Shown here one piece after another: positions 16,668 to 25,732 of a stretch of DNA of 64,000 nt. Where the stretch lies: positions 52,045 to 116,044 of the forward strand of contig JADBYZ010000015.1 in NCBI GenBank assembly GCA_020402745.1, read 5' to 3'. A program made the translations under genes and the position numbers. Source of the DNA: Phenylobacterium sp. (GTDB lineage Bacteria > Pseudomonadota > Alphaproteobacteria > Caulobacterales > Caulobacteraceae). The notes beneath the pieces were generated by a model, which was not told where the DNA came from, made no database searches, and saw nothing but the letters and a program-made list of their open reading frames with translations. Each line of letters opens with the position of its first letter. The stretch's first letter is position 1.

Positions 16668-18152
16668 TCAGCGACGCCGGTTCTTGCCCAGCTCGTCCGG
16701 ACAGCCCCGGGCGAGCAGGTCGGGAACCGGCCCCTCCACCCTGTAGAGCGGATAGCGATCGACCCGGCTGGTCGGCACGCCCCGGATAAGCTCGCCCATG
16801 GGGGTGACCCTGCCGAAGCAGGCCTGAAGGTCGGGCAGGGACAGGCGCCGGCTCTTGTCGAGGACCAGGCCGGGGCGGTCGACAGGCGCCGGGGGCGCGT
16901 CGGGCCAGCGTTCGCGCTCGATCAGGTGGACCAGGGGCGCCCTGACCTGACCGGTGGCGGCGAGCTGCGAAAGCGCGCCGTAATGCGCCACGCCGACCCA
17001 TTCGGCGCCGGCCGAGACCCGGGCCGCCTCGACCTGACGGGCGAAGTCCGGCCAGCCCCGGATCGGCAGGAGGGGATCGGTCCGGGCGTTGATCGGGGGG
17101 CCCTGTAATCCCGCCCAGGCCAGCACCCCGACCATCGAGACGGCGCCCAGGCCGAGCCCCCCGGCCAGGACTCGGGGACGGCCGCCGCGGGGCCGGTCCG
17201 CCACTGCACCCGCCGCCGCCAGGGCGAAGGCCGCGAAGACCGTTGCGGGCCAGTGCGCCTGCACCCGGTCATGCAGGCTGTGCAGGGCCAGGTAGAGGCA
17301 GAAGGGCAGGGCGGCCAGCAGGGGCAGGGAAAGGTCCATGCCTCCCACCCGACCCCGGTTGCGGATCGCGGCCCAGACGCCCAGGCCCGCCAGGACCGCG
17401 AGGATCGGGTTGAGCAGGACGAACTGGGTGGTCAGGAACTCACCCAGGTAGGCGGGCCTGAACTGCGAGGGCTCGACCCGTCCGAACTGTTTCTCGAAGG
17501 TCAGCCAGCCATGGGTGGCGTTCCAGGCGAGGTTGGTGGCGAAGATCGCCCCCGCCGGGACGATGGCCGTCCAGGGCCAGGGGGTGAGCAGCCTGCGCCG
17601 CCCCTCGGCGGAGCTCGCCAGCCAAAGGACGATCCCGGGGGCGAGGAAGAGGGCGGAGTACTTGGAGATGCAGGCCAGTCCCGCCAGGGCTCCGGCCAGC
17701 AGCCACAGGCGCGGGCTCCCCCCGGCGACGATCCGGCCCAGCACCGCCAGGGTGGCGGCCCAGAAGAAGATGGCGGGGGCGTCCGGCGTGGCGATAAGGC
17801 CGCCGGCGCCGATGGTCAGCATGGCGTTGTAGGCCAGGGCCGCGATCAGGCCCGTCCGGGCGCTTCCGCCCAGGCGTCGGGCGAGATCCGCAGTCAGCCA
17901 GGTGGTGGCCGCCGCCCCTAGGACAGGCAGCAGGCGAACGCCGAGGGGGGTGTCTCCGGCCAGGAAGGTTCCCAGCCGGATCCACCAGGCGATCATCGGC
18001 GGGTGGTCGTAATAGCCCAGGTGCAGGTTCTGGGACCACAGCCGGTAATAGGCCTCGTCCTCCGTCAGGGGGATCACAGCCGCCGCCCACAGCCTCAGCG
18101 CGGTCAGCGCCAGGATCAGCAGCCAGAGGCCCCGGACGGCGTCCAGCTTCAC
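16668..18152 (-). CDS. Glycosyltransferase family 39 (ArnT/PMT-like) membrane protein
   Basis: A 494-residue integral membrane protein with roughly ten hydrophobic helices and a C-terminal periplasmic domain. The first periplasmic loop has LTEDEAYYRLWSQNLHLGYYDHPPM, where the acidic pair and the YYDHPP motif are typical of GT39-like lipid-linked sugar transferases such as ArnT. It would move a sugar from a polyprenyl-phosphate donor onto lipid A, glycan or protein. GTG 18152 overlaps the stop of the upstream glycosyltransferase by 4 nt, which fixes the start and indicates coupling with the donor-making enzyme. Confidence 0.8.
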   Translation of the reverse strand: MKLDAVRGLWLLILALTALRLWAAAVIPLTEDEAYYRLWSQNLHLGYYDHPPMIAWWIRLGTFLAGDTPLGVRLLPVLGAAATTWLTADLARRLGGSARTGLIAALAYNAMLTIGAGGLIATPDAPAIFFWAATLAVLGRIVAGGSPRLWLLAGALAGLACISKYSALFLAPGIVLWLASSAEGRRRLLTPWPWTAIVPAGAIFATNLAWNATHGWLTFEKQFGRVEPSQFRPAYLGEFLTTQFVLLNPILAVLAGLGVWAAIRNRGRVGGMDLSLPLLAALPFCLYLALHSLHDRVQAHWPATVFAAFALAAAGAVADRPRGGRPRVLAGGLGLGAVSMVGVLAWAGLQGPPINARTDPLLPIRGWPDFARQVEAARVSAGAEWVGVAHYGALSQLAATGQVRAPLVHLIERERWPDAPPAPVDRPGLVLDKSRRLSLPDLQACFGRVTPMGELIRGVPTSRVDRYPLYRVEGPVPDLLARGCPDELGKNRRR

Positions 18153-19276
18153 CAGACCGCCTTCGAGGTCGTGACATAGTTCCAGGCGGCGGCGACGACG
18201 GCGCCGGCCAGCCCCGCCACCCACCAGGCCGGGCCGCGCTCAAAGACAACGGTCGCAACCGCGACATTGGCCGCCAGCGGCACGCTGCAGAGGACGCAGA
18301 ACTTGATGTAGCCCGAGATCAGCTTCAGCCCCTTGAGGCGCCGGTCGCGGTAGGTCACGGCGTTGTTGATGAGGTAGTTCGAGGTCATGGCCCCGATCGC
18401 CGCCAGGGTCTGGGCCCAGGAGAAGCCGAGGTGCAGAAGGCTGCGCAGGATGGCGAGGTGCACCACCACGCCGCTGGCGCCGACCATGGCGAACATCAGG
18501 AACCGCGGCGAGATGACGTCCTTGCTGAGCTTGGCGACCAGCAGGCCCAGGTACTGGACGACCACCCCGTTATCGAGCTTGGAGTCCCCGGCCTCCCGGG
18601 CCCGGAAGGTGTAGGGCAGCTCGACGATCTTCAGGGGCCGGTCCTGCGAGGCGACGATGTCGAACAGGACCTTGAAGCCCGAGGTCGAAAGGCGCTGGGC
18701 GACGACTTCCACGACCGAGCGCCGGACCATGAAGAAGCCGCTCATGGGGTCGGTCAGGTCGGCCTTCAGGACCTGGCGGCCCAGCCAGTTGGCCAGCCGG
18801 CTCCCGGCTTCGCGGCGCGCGCCGAGGGCGGACGCGTCGGCGCCGGGCCCGCCACAGTAACGGCTGCCTACGGCCAGGTCCGCTCCGCCTGTGCGCAGGG
18901 CGGCCAGCATGGCGGGCAGCAGGGTCTCGTCATGCTGGAGGTCGCCGTCCATCACCGCCACGAAGGGGGCGGCGCTGGCCATGATGCCCTCGATCACGGC
19001 GCCTGCAAGGCCCCGGCGGCCGACCCGATGCAGGCACTGCACCCGGGGATCCACGGCCGCGACCGCCTTGACCTCGGCGGCGGTCCCGTCCGGGGAGTCA
19101 TCGTCCACGAAGATGACCTGCCAGCGGGTCTGGCCCAGGGCCGACTCGACAAGGCGGATCAGCTTGCGGACATTCGCCCGCTCATTGAAGGTCGGGACGA
19201 CGACCGTCAGCTCCAGGGCGGCGGTGGATGATGCGGCTGGCGCGGTCAGGTCGGAATCAGGCAATCGACACCCCAT
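18149..19276 (-). CDS. Polyprenyl-phosphate glycosyltransferase (GT2, DPM1-like) fused to GtrA domain
   Basis: A 375-residue protein: an N-terminal GT2 domain resembling dolichol-phosphate mannosyltransferase (VVVPTFNERANVRKL, FVDDDSPDGTA, VMDGDLQHDETLLPAM, DPMSGFFMVRR) to about residue 245, then a four-helix GtrA domain (FLMFAMVGASGVVVHL...NYLINNAVTYRDRR). It makes an undecaprenyl-phosphate sugar and probably helps flip it; the overlapping GT39 gene would use it. The ATG at 19276 is the only sensible start before the GT domain; the open frame extends to 19447 without family-like sequence. Confidence 0.85.
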   Translation of the reverse strand: MGCRLPDSDLTAPAASSTAALELTVVVPTFNERANVRKLIRLVESALGQTRWQVIFVDDDSPDGTAAEVKAVAAVDPRVQCLHRVGRRGLAGAVIEGIMASAAPFVAVMDGDLQHDETLLPAMLAALRTGGADLAVGSRYCGGPGADASALGARREAGSRLANWLGRQVLKADLTDPMSGFFMVRRSVVEVVAQRLSTSGFKVLFDIVASQDRPLKIVELPYTFRAREAGDSKLDNGVVVQYLGLLVAKLSKDVISPRFLMFAMVGASGVVVHLAILRSLLHLGFSWAQTLAAIGAMTSNYLINNAVTYRDRRLKGLKLISGYIKFCVLCSVPLAANVAVATVVFERGPAWWVAGLAGAVVAAAWNYVTTSKAVW

Positions 19277-19356
19277 GTCTGGGCGTGGTTTACAGCCGGT
19301 GACCCGGCAAGGCCAGTCACGCGGCCCAAGCGGCGGGGCAAAGGAAGGGACAGGCG

Positions 19357-19857
19357 ATGACAATGCGGATCGGGATGGCGCTGGTCGCGGGGCTTTCGGC
19401 CCTGGTCCTTGCAGCGCCCGTCGCAGCCGACAGCGTCGGGCGGCCACGCCCCGGCTATTGGGAGCTGACCAATGTCTTCACGGTGGTGATCACCCAGAAG
19501 AAGGTCGAGCAGCGCTGCCTGGTCGCCTCCGAGATCAACAAGTTCATGACGTCGCCCTCCAACCGGCACTATGCCTGCACCTATCCCTCCCGTGCGGTGG
19601 GAGATGGCAAGATCCTTCTCAAGGGCAGCTGCAGCACCAAGGAGGGCCAGGTTGCGGACGTCACGGCCAGCGGCGGCTATTCGCCCGACACCTTCCGCCT
19701 CAAGCTCGCCCTCTCAACCCGGATCGCCGGTATCCCCCTCGCCGGGACCGCCACCACCACGGCCCGGCGCCTGGGCGACGCCTGTCCGCCCGAAGCGGCC
19801 CGTTCGGACGAGGCCAAGCGGGTCCTGAAGGGCGGGAATACGCCGCCCCAGAGCTGA
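19357..19857 (+). CDS. DUF3617-like secreted protein
   Basis: A 166-residue protein with a clear Sec signal peptide (MTMRIGMALVAGLSALVLAA, likely cut after VAAD/near residue 25). The mature part starts RPGYWELTNV, the usual opening of DUF3617 proteins (small periplasmic proteins of unknown role), and has three to four Cys residues (QRCLV, YACTY, SCSTK, DACPP) that could form two disulfides. It stands alone, divergent from the glycosyltransferase operon. Confidence 0.7.
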   Translation: MTMRIGMALVAGLSALVLAAPVAADSVGRPRPGYWELTNVFTVVITQKKVEQRCLVASEINKFMTSPSNRHYACTYPSRAVGDGKILLKGSCSTKEGQVADVTASGGYSPDTFRLKLALSTRIAGIPLAGTATTTARRLGDACPPEAARSDEAKRVLKGGNTPPQS

Positions 19858-19909
19858 TTTCTGAAGGGCCGGCCTGTCCGGCGCACCATCGAAGGGATAG
19901 TCTGGCCCC

Positions 19910-20371
19910 ATGTCCGAGGTTGAAGCCCGTCTCACCGCCGCCGGTATCGTCCTTCCGGTCCCTGTCGCGCCCGTCGCCAACTATGTCCCCTTCGTGCGGA
20001 GCGGGGCCTTGGTTCACATTTCCGGCCAGGTTTCGGTGGACGCCGCAGGGGGCGTGAAGGGTACGGTTGGGGTGGAGGTCGACCTTGATGCCGCTCGCGC
20101 CGCCGCTCGTCTCTGCGGGATCAACCTCATCGCCCAGATGAAGGCCGCCTGCGAGGGCGACCTCGACCGCCTGGTGCGGGTGGTCAAGCTGGGCGGCTTT
20201 GTCCAGGCTGGACCGGACTTCTTCGACATTCCCCAGGTGGTGAACGGCGCCTCGGACGTCATGGTCCTGGCCTTCGGCGACGCCGGACGCCACGCGCGCT
20301 CGGCCGTGGGGGTCTATCGCCTGCCGCTGAACTTCGCGGTGGAGGTCGACGCTGTGGTGGAAATCCGATGA
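19910..20371 (+). CDS. RidA family protein
   Basis: A 153-residue member of the RidA/YjgF/YER057c group (subgroup with N-terminal LTAAGIVLP). RSGALVHISGQVSVDAAGG and VVKLGGFVQAGPDFFDIPQVVNGASD are the conserved blocks, and RHARSAVGVYRLPLNFAVEVDAVVEI contains the Arg that binds the substrate carboxylate in deaminating RidA. Members hydrolyse reactive enamine/imine intermediates or act as related imine deaminases. It overlaps the next gene by 4 nt. Confidence 0.85.
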   Translation: MSEVEARLTAAGIVLPVPVAPVANYVPFVRSGALVHISGQVSVDAAGGVKGTVGVEVDLDAARAAARLCGINLIAQMKAACEGDLDRLVRVVKLGGFVQAGPDFFDIPQVVNGASDVMVLAFGDAGRHARSAVGVYRLPLNFAVEVDAVVEIR

Positions 20372-21117
20372 AGCCCCAGTTCGGAGAGGCCTGGGACCTC
20401 CTCTTCAGTCCCGCCATCGCCCATCGCGGCCTCTGGAGCCCCGACGGTCCTCCGGAAAACTCCCTCGGCGCCTTCCAGGCGGCCTGCCAGGCGGGCTACG
20501 GGATTGAGCTGGACGTCCACATCACGGCCGACGGCGAGGCCGTGGTCTTCCACGACAACACCCTGAAACGGATGACCGGGCGCGAAGGCCGGGTTCGGGA
20601 CCACTCCGCTGCAGACCTCACCCAGATGTCGCTCAAGGGCACGGAAGAGACCATCCCCACCCTTCTGGAAGCCCTGGCGGTGATCGGGCACAGGGCCATG
20701 GTGCATGTCGAGCTCAAGACCCCCTTCGGCGAGGTCGGCCCGCTGGAGCAGAGGGTCCATGAGATCCTGATGGACCACGCCGGCCCCACCTGCGTGATCG
20801 GCTTCAATCCCTACAGCCACGCCTGGTTCGCCGACCGGTTCCCCGGAGTCCTGCGCGGCCTCGACAGCTATCGGTGGAACGACGAGGCCACCCACATCTC
20901 GCCTGAGCAGCGCAAGGCCTTCGCCCGGCTGGAGCATGTGCCCATCGCGCGGCCGCACTTCCTGGCCATGAGCCTGGATACGGTGGCCAATCCTGAGGTC
21001 GCCACCCACCGCAAGGCGGGCATGCCCGTCGTCGCCTGGACCGCGCGGACGCCGGAGCAGGCGGAGGCCGCCCGGCCGCACTGCGACAACATCATCTTCG
21101 AGGGCTTCCGGGCGTGA
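20368..21117 (+). CDS. Glycerophosphodiester phosphodiesterase family protein
   Basis: A 249-residue TIM-barrel GDPD. IAHRGLWSPDGPPENSLGAF carries the catalytic His-Arg and the E-N-S motif, IELDVHITADGEAVVFHDNTL contains the metal ligands E-x-D and the second catalytic His in HD. It hydrolyses glycerophosphodiesters to glycerol-3-phosphate and an alcohol. No signal peptide is present, so it acts in the cytoplasm. The ATGA overlap upstream and GTGA overlap downstream place it in a tight three-gene operon. Confidence 0.85.
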   Translation: MKPQFGEAWDLLFSPAIAHRGLWSPDGPPENSLGAFQAACQAGYGIELDVHITADGEAVVFHDNTLKRMTGREGRVRDHSAADLTQMSLKGTEETIPTLLEALAVIGHRAMVHVELKTPFGEVGPLEQRVHEILMDHAGPTCVIGFNPYSHAWFADRFPGVLRGLDSYRWNDEATHISPEQRKAFARLEHVPIARPHFLAMSLDTVANPEVATHRKAGMPVVAWTARTPEQAEAARPHCDNIIFEGFRA

Positions 21118-22283
21118 AGCTGAAGTCCGCGGTGCGCTTCAGCCGCCGCATCGCCGAGATCGGCCGGGCGGACTGGGACGGCTGTGCCCTCCGTGAGGAT
21201 CAGCCTTTCAACCCCTTTATCTGCTTCGATTTTCTCGATTGCGTTGAGGAGGCGGGCTGCGCAGTGGAAACGCAAGGTTGGGGTCCCCAGCACCTGGCCG
21301 TGGAGGACGAGGCCGGTCGGGTCGCCGCCGTCATGCCCCTCTATCTGAAGGGGCATAGCCAGGGGGAGTATATCTTCGACCACGCCTGGGCCGACGCCTA
21401 CGAGCGAGCCGGCGGCCGGTACTACCCTAAGCTCCTCTCCGCAGCGCCCTTCACGCCTGCCACCGGGCCGCGCCTGCTGGTCCGCCCCGACGTGGACGCG
21501 GATGTCGGGCGCAAGGCCCTCTTGGGAGGCGCTCTGACCGTCTGCGAGCGCTTCGGCGCCTCGGGCCTGCACGTGAATTTCCCAACCCGGGAGGAGTGGT
21601 CCTGGTTGGGCGAGGCGGGCATGGCCCTGCGCGAAGGCCAGCAGTACCACTGGCTCAACCGAGGCTATTCGACCTTTGACGACTTCCTCGCCGACCTGTC
21701 CTCGGGGCGGCGCAAGACCATCCGGCGCGAGCGGCGCGATGCGGGGCAGGGGCTGGAGATCTTTTGCCTGACCGGCGCCGACCTGACCGAGGCGCACTGG
21801 GACGCCTTCTATCGGTTTTATGTCGACACCGGCTCGAGGAAGTGGGGGCGGCCCTACCTGAACCGACTCTTCTTCTCCCTGCTTGGCGAGCGGATGGCCG
21901 ACCGGGTGCTCCTCATCATGGCCCGGCGGAACGGACGCTGGATCGCCGGGGCGCTGAACCTGATCGGTGGCGACTGCCTGTTCGGGCGCAACTGGGGCTG
22001 CATCGAGGACGTGCCCTTCCTGCACTTCGAGCTCTGCTACTATCAGGCCATCGAGTGGGCGATCGGCCGGGGCCTGGCCCGGGTTGAGGCCGGCGCCCAG
22101 GGGCAGCACAAGATCGCGCGGGGCTATCTTCCCGCGCCCGTCCACTCGGCCCACTTCATCGCCGATCCTGCTTTGCGCGGCCCGGTCGAGGACTATCTCC
22201 GGCGGGAGATGGCCGCCGTGGAGGAGGAGATGGAATGGCTCTCCGAAGCCTATTCCCCCTTCCGCCAGTCGGGAGACGCCTGA
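21114..22283 (+). CDS. GNAT-fold acyltransferase, DUF482 (FemAB-like)
   Basis: A 389-residue member of the DUF482/COG3146 family, a double GNAT-fold related to FemAB peptidyl transferases. Characteristic segments are QPFNPFICFDFLDCVEEAGC, AVMPLYLKGHSQGEYIFDHAWADAY and the C-terminal GLARVEAGAQGQHKIARGY. Function is not established for the family; aminoacyl or acyl transfer is inferred from the fold. GTG 21114 overlaps the GDPD stop. GC-rich with normal codon use, so not foreign. Confidence 0.8.
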   Translation: MKLKSAVRFSRRIAEIGRADWDGCALREDQPFNPFICFDFLDCVEEAGCAVETQGWGPQHLAVEDEAGRVAAVMPLYLKGHSQGEYIFDHAWADAYERAGGRYYPKLLSAAPFTPATGPRLLVRPDVDADVGRKALLGGALTVCERFGASGLHVNFPTREEWSWLGEAGMALREGQQYHWLNRGYSTFDDFLADLSSGRRKTIRRERRDAGQGLEIFCLTGADLTEAHWDAFYRFYVDTGSRKWGRPYLNRLFFSLLGERMADRVLLIMARRNGRWIAGALNLIGGDCLFGRNWGCIEDVPFLHFELCYYQAIEWAIGRGLARVEAGAQGQHKIARGYLPAPVHSAHFIADPALRGPVEDYLRREMAAVEEEMEWLSEAYSPFRQSGDA

Positions 22284-22327
22284 GCGCGGGCGTGCTATCC
22301 ACCGGCCACCAGTGAGGGGAGACCGCC

Positions 22328-22765
22328 ATGAGCCTCGACGGCGCCTACGATCCGGGCAATGTTTTCGCGAAGATCCTGAGGGGAGAGGCGCCCTGCGCCC
22401 GCGTCTTCGAGGATGAGCACGCCTTCGCCTTCATGGACGTCTTCCCGCAGAGCCGGGGCCATACCCTGGTCATCCCCAAGCATTCCGACGCCCGCAACCT
22501 GCTGGAAGAGGATCCGGCCCGGCTTGCGCCCCTGATCCTGGCCGTGCAACGCGTGGCCCGGGCGGTGCGCGCCGCCCTGTCCCCGGATGGCCTGGTCGTG
22601 ACGCAATTCAACGGGGCGCCTGCCGGGCAGACGGTCTATCACCTGCACTTCCACATCATTCCAAGGTGGGAGGGCGTGGCCCTGGGCCGGCACGCCGCTG
22701 GCGGCATGGCGAACCCGGACGAACTGGCCGAATTGGCCCGCCAGATCGCCTCGAAGATCAGCTGA
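22328..22765 (+). CDS. HIT family protein (HINT-like)
   Basis: A 145-residue histidine-triad protein. FAFMDVFPQSRGHTLVIPK is the first conserved block, and HLHFHIIPRW is the catalytic HxHxHxx motif near residue 110. HIT proteins hydrolyse nucleotide phosphoramidates or act on diadenosine polyphosphates. It is the last gene of the rightward run and starts 44 nt after the GNAT gene, behind GGGGAG. Confidence 0.85.
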   Translation: MSLDGAYDPGNVFAKILRGEAPCARVFEDEHAFAFMDVFPQSRGHTLVIPKHSDARNLLEEDPARLAPLILAVQRVARAVRAALSPDGLVVTQFNGAPAGQTVYHLHFHIIPRWEGVALGRHAAGGMANPDELAELARQIASKIS

Positions 22766-22792
22766 AGCCCTCCGGCCCGCTGCGCGGTCTAA

Positions 22793-22891
22793 CTCCCCGT
22801 GGGGGGAGGAATGAGAGAGCCCAATTGCTCCCCCAAGGGGGAGCTGTCAGCGAAGCTGACTGAGGGGGTCTACGGTGGTTCAGCAGACCCC
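22793..22891. repeat. REP-like palindromic intergenic element
   Basis: Four hairpins follow each other in about 100 nt: CTCCCC/GGGGAG (22793-22808), GCTCCCCCAAGGGGGAGC (22827-22844), GTCAGC-GAA-GCTGAC (22846-22860) and GGGGTCT/AGACCCC (22865-22891). The block CCCAAGGGGGAGCTGTCAGC followed by GAAGCTGACTGAGGGGGTC is of a kind dispersed in many alphaproteobacterial genomes. It separates the convergent HIT and clpA genes and may double as a transcription stop. Confidence 0.6.
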
Positions 22892-22912
22892 TTGAGCGCA
22901 GGCCCCGCCCGT

Positions 22913-25240
22913 TCAGTCCGCCAGTTCGGGCGCCGGGGAGCGGCCCTTGCCGGGAGACTCGATGACCGGCGCGCCAGGCTCGCGCTTCTCGCCCTCGATG
23001 TCGAAGGCCAGCTTGCCGTCCCGCAGCACCACCATGACGTGGCCGCCGCGGGTGAGCCGTCCGAACAGGATCTCGTCAGCCAGGGGCTTCTTGATGTGCT
23101 CCTGGATGACCCGGCCTAGGGGGCGCGCACCGTAGAGTTCGTCGAAGCCGTTCTTGGCCAGCCAGTCCGCCGCCTCGTCAGTGGTCTCGATCGTCACATT
23201 CCGGTCAGCCAGTTGCCCCTCCAGCTGCATGACGAACTTGATCACAACCTGGCGAATGATCTCCGGCGTCAGCGGTCGGAAGGGAACAATCGCGTCGAGG
23301 CGGTTGCGGAACTCCGGGGTGAAGAGACGCTTCAAGGCCTCCTCGACCTCATCGGCCTGCTTGCCGCGACCGAAGCCGATGGCGTTGCGCTGGGCGTCCG
23401 AGGCGCCGGCGTTGGTGGTCATGATCAGCACCACGTTCCGGAAGTCGACCTTCTTGCCGTTGGCGTCGGTCAGGACGCCGTGGTCCATGACCTGCAAGAG
23501 GATATTGAAGACGTCCGGGTGGGCCTTCTCGATCTCGTCCAGCAGGACCACGCAGTGTGGGTGCTGATCCACCGCGTCGGTCAACAGGCCGCCCTGGTCG
23601 AAGCCGACATAGCCGGGAGGCGCGCCGATCAGGCGGCTGACCGTATGCCGCTCCATATACTCGCTCATGTCGAAGCGCAGGAGCTCGATGCCGAGGGTGG
23701 AGGATAGCTGGCGGGCCGTCTCGGTCTTGCCGGTGCCGGTCGGGCCAGAGAAAAGGTAGCAGCCGATGGGCTTGCTGGGGTCACGCAAACCGGCGCGAGC
23801 CATCTTCATGGCCGCCGACAGCTGCTCAATGGCCTCATCCTGACCATAGACCGTCCGCTTCAGGTCCGTTTCCAGCTGAAGCAAAGCTTCGGTATCGGAC
23901 TTGGAAACCGACTTGGGCGGGATGCGGGCGATCTTGGCCACCACGGCTTCGACCTCCTTGAGGCCGATCACTTTCTTGCGGCGGCTTTCCGGCAGCAGCA
24001 TCTGGCTGGCCCCGGCCTCGTCGATGATATCGATAGCCTTGTCGGGCAGCTTGCGGTCCGAGATGTAGCGGGCCGACAGCTCCACCGCCGCCTTGAGAGC
24101 GTCGTTGGTGTAGCGGAGCTTATGGAACTCCTCGTAGTAGGTCTTCAGGCCCTTGAGGATCTTGATGGAGTCCTCGATGTTCGGCTCGTTCACGTCGATC
24201 TTCTGGAACCGCCGGACCAGGGCGCGGTCCTTCTCGAAGTGTTGGCGGAACTCCTTGTAGGTGGTCGAGCCCATGCAGCGAAGGGAGCCCGAGGCCAGGG
24301 CCGGCTTCAGCAGGTTCGAGGCGTCCATGGCCCCGCCGGAGGTCGCGCCGGCGCCGATCACCGTGTGGATCTCGTCGATGAACAGGATGGCGTCGGGGTG
24401 GTTTTCAAGCTCCTTGACCACCTGCTTGACCCGCTCCTCGAAGTCGCCGCGATAGCGGGTGCCGGCGAGCAGAGCGCCCATGTCGAGGGAGAAGATGGTC
24501 GAGCCGGCCAGGACCTCCGGCACCTGCTTGTTGATGATCTTGCGCGCCAGCCCCTCGGCGATGGCGGTCTTGCCCACCCCGGGGTCGCCGACCAGAAGGG
24601 GATTGTTCTTGGTCCGGCGGCACAGGATCTGGATGCAGCGCTCGACCTCAGCGGAGCGACCGATCAGGGGGTCGACCTTGCCCTGCTTGGCCTTCTCATT
24701 GAGGTTCACGCAGTAGGCGTCGAGGGCCTCGCCACCGGTCTTGACCGCCGACTTCTCCTCTTCCTCGGACCCCTTCACAGGCTTCGCCTCGCTGGCGCCG
24801 GCCTTCTTAGCGATCCCGTGGGCGATGTAGTTCACCGCATCGTACCGGGTCATCTCCTGCTCCTGCAGGAAATAGGCCGCATGGCTCTCGCGCTCGGAAA
24901 AGATGGCGACCAGCACGTTGGCGCCGGTCACCTCATCACGTCCGGAGGACTGGACGTGGATCACGGCCCGCTGGATCACCCGCTGGAAGCTGGGGGTGGG
25001 CTTGGCGTCCTCGCCGTCGTCGACGACGAGCGACTTCAGCTCATTGTCGACATAGTTGGTCAGGGTGGTCTTCAGGACGGCGAGGTCGACGTCGCAGGCC
25101 TTCATCACCCCCACGGAGTCTTCATCATCGATGAGCGAGAGGAGCAGGTGCTCCAGGGTCGCGTATTCGTGCTTTCGCTCATTGGCGAGGGCGACGGCCC
25201 TGTGCAGGGACTCTTCGAGCTGGCGCGAGAATGACGGCAC
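22913..25240 (-). CDS. clpA: ATP-dependent Clp protease ATP-binding subunit ClpA
   Basis: A 775-residue AAA+ unfoldase that feeds proteins to ClpP. An N-terminal Clp-N repeat pair ([12 protein letters not shown]..., about 1-150) is followed by D1 with Walker A GDPGVGKT and Walker B LFIDEIH, and D2 with GPTGTGKT and [27 protein letters not shown] is the D2 pore region. The GTG at 25240 ([13 protein letters not shown]) matches ClpA N-termini; the long frame upstream of it runs antisense-like through clpS. It lies 5 nt after the adaptor gene clpS. Confidence 0.95.
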   Translation of the reverse strand: MPSFSRQLEESLHRAVALANERKHEYATLEHLLLSLIDDEDSVGVMKACDVDLAVLKTTLTNYVDNELKSLVVDDGEDAKPTPSFQRVIQRAVIHVQSSGRDEVTGANVLVAIFSERESHAAYFLQEQEMTRYDAVNYIAHGIAKKAGASEAKPVKGSEEEEKSAVKTGGEALDAYCVNLNEKAKQGKVDPLIGRSAEVERCIQILCRRTKNNPLLVGDPGVGKTAIAEGLARKIINKQVPEVLAGSTIFSLDMGALLAGTRYRGDFEERVKQVVKELENHPDAILFIDEIHTVIGAGATSGGAMDASNLLKPALASGSLRCMGSTTYKEFRQHFEKDRALVRRFQKIDVNEPNIEDSIKILKGLKTYYEEFHKLRYTNDALKAAVELSARYISDRKLPDKAIDIIDEAGASQMLLPESRRKKVIGLKEVEAVVAKIARIPPKSVSKSDTEALLQLETDLKRTVYGQDEAIEQLSAAMKMARAGLRDPSKPIGCYLFSGPTGTGKTETARQLSSTLGIELLRFDMSEYMERHTVSRLIGAPPGYVGFDQGGLLTDAVDQHPHCVVLLDEIEKAHPDVFNILLQVMDHGVLTDANGKKVDFRNVVLIMTTNAGASDAQRNAIGFGRGKQADEVEEALKRLFTPEFRNRLDAIVPFRPLTPEIIRQVVIKFVMQLEGQLADRNVTIETTDEAADWLAKNGFDELYGARPLGRVIQEHIKKPLADEILFGRLTRGGHVMVVLRDGKLAFDIEGEKREPGAPVIESPGKGRSPAPELAD

Positions 25241-25245
25241 GGTCG

Positions 25246-25575
25246 CTAGTCCTTTTCCATGGTGCACTGCAGGGGGTGCTGGTGGCGGCGGGCGGTGTCG
25301 ATGACCTGCGCCACCTTGGTTTCCGCGACTTCGTAGGTGTAGACCCCGCAGACCCCGACGCCCGTCTGATGGACGTGCAGCATGATCCGCGTCGCCTCCT
25401 CCCGCGATTTGTGGAAGTACTGTTCCAGAACGTAGACCACGAACTCCATAGGCGTATAGTCGTCGTTCAGGATCAGCACCCGATACATCGAGGGCCGCTG
25501 GGTGCGGGTCTTGGTCTGGGTGATCACCGCAGAGCGATCGCCCGTCCCCTGATCCCCCTGCTTGCGCTCGGCCAT
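25246..25575 (-). CDS. clpS: ATP-dependent Clp protease adaptor ClpS
   Basis: A 109-residue adaptor that binds the ClpA N-domain and delivers N-end-rule substrates. [24 protein letters not shown] holds the N-degron pocket residues (N-D-D and M), and [21 protein letters not shown] is the second conserved block. I prefer ATG 25575 (MAERKQ) with GGAG ten nt upstream; ATG 25590 adds five residues. clpS-clpA is a standard operon, 5 nt apart. Confidence 0.95.
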   Translation of the reverse strand: MAERKQGDQGTGDRSAVITQTKTRTQRPSMYRVLILNDDYTPMEFVVYVLEQYFHKSREEATRIMLHVHQTGVGVCGVYTYEVAETKVAQVIDTARRHQHPLQCTMEKD

Positions 25576-25732
25576 CCGACACGTCTCCACGGACGCCTCC
25601 GCACGGCGCCCCTCAGACCCCGATTAGATATGCCAACCCCTCAGGAATGAAAGAGGCATAGCGGAGAGGAGGCCTCCCCTCGACGCCCGATGCCTCAGTT
25701 TTCCACACTTCCCTCGCCCTGGGGCGCCTCGG

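Noticed and set aside
25697-25705. TTTTCCACA resembling a DnaA box
   Set aside because: One isolated imperfect match; no clustering, no origin-linked genes nearby.
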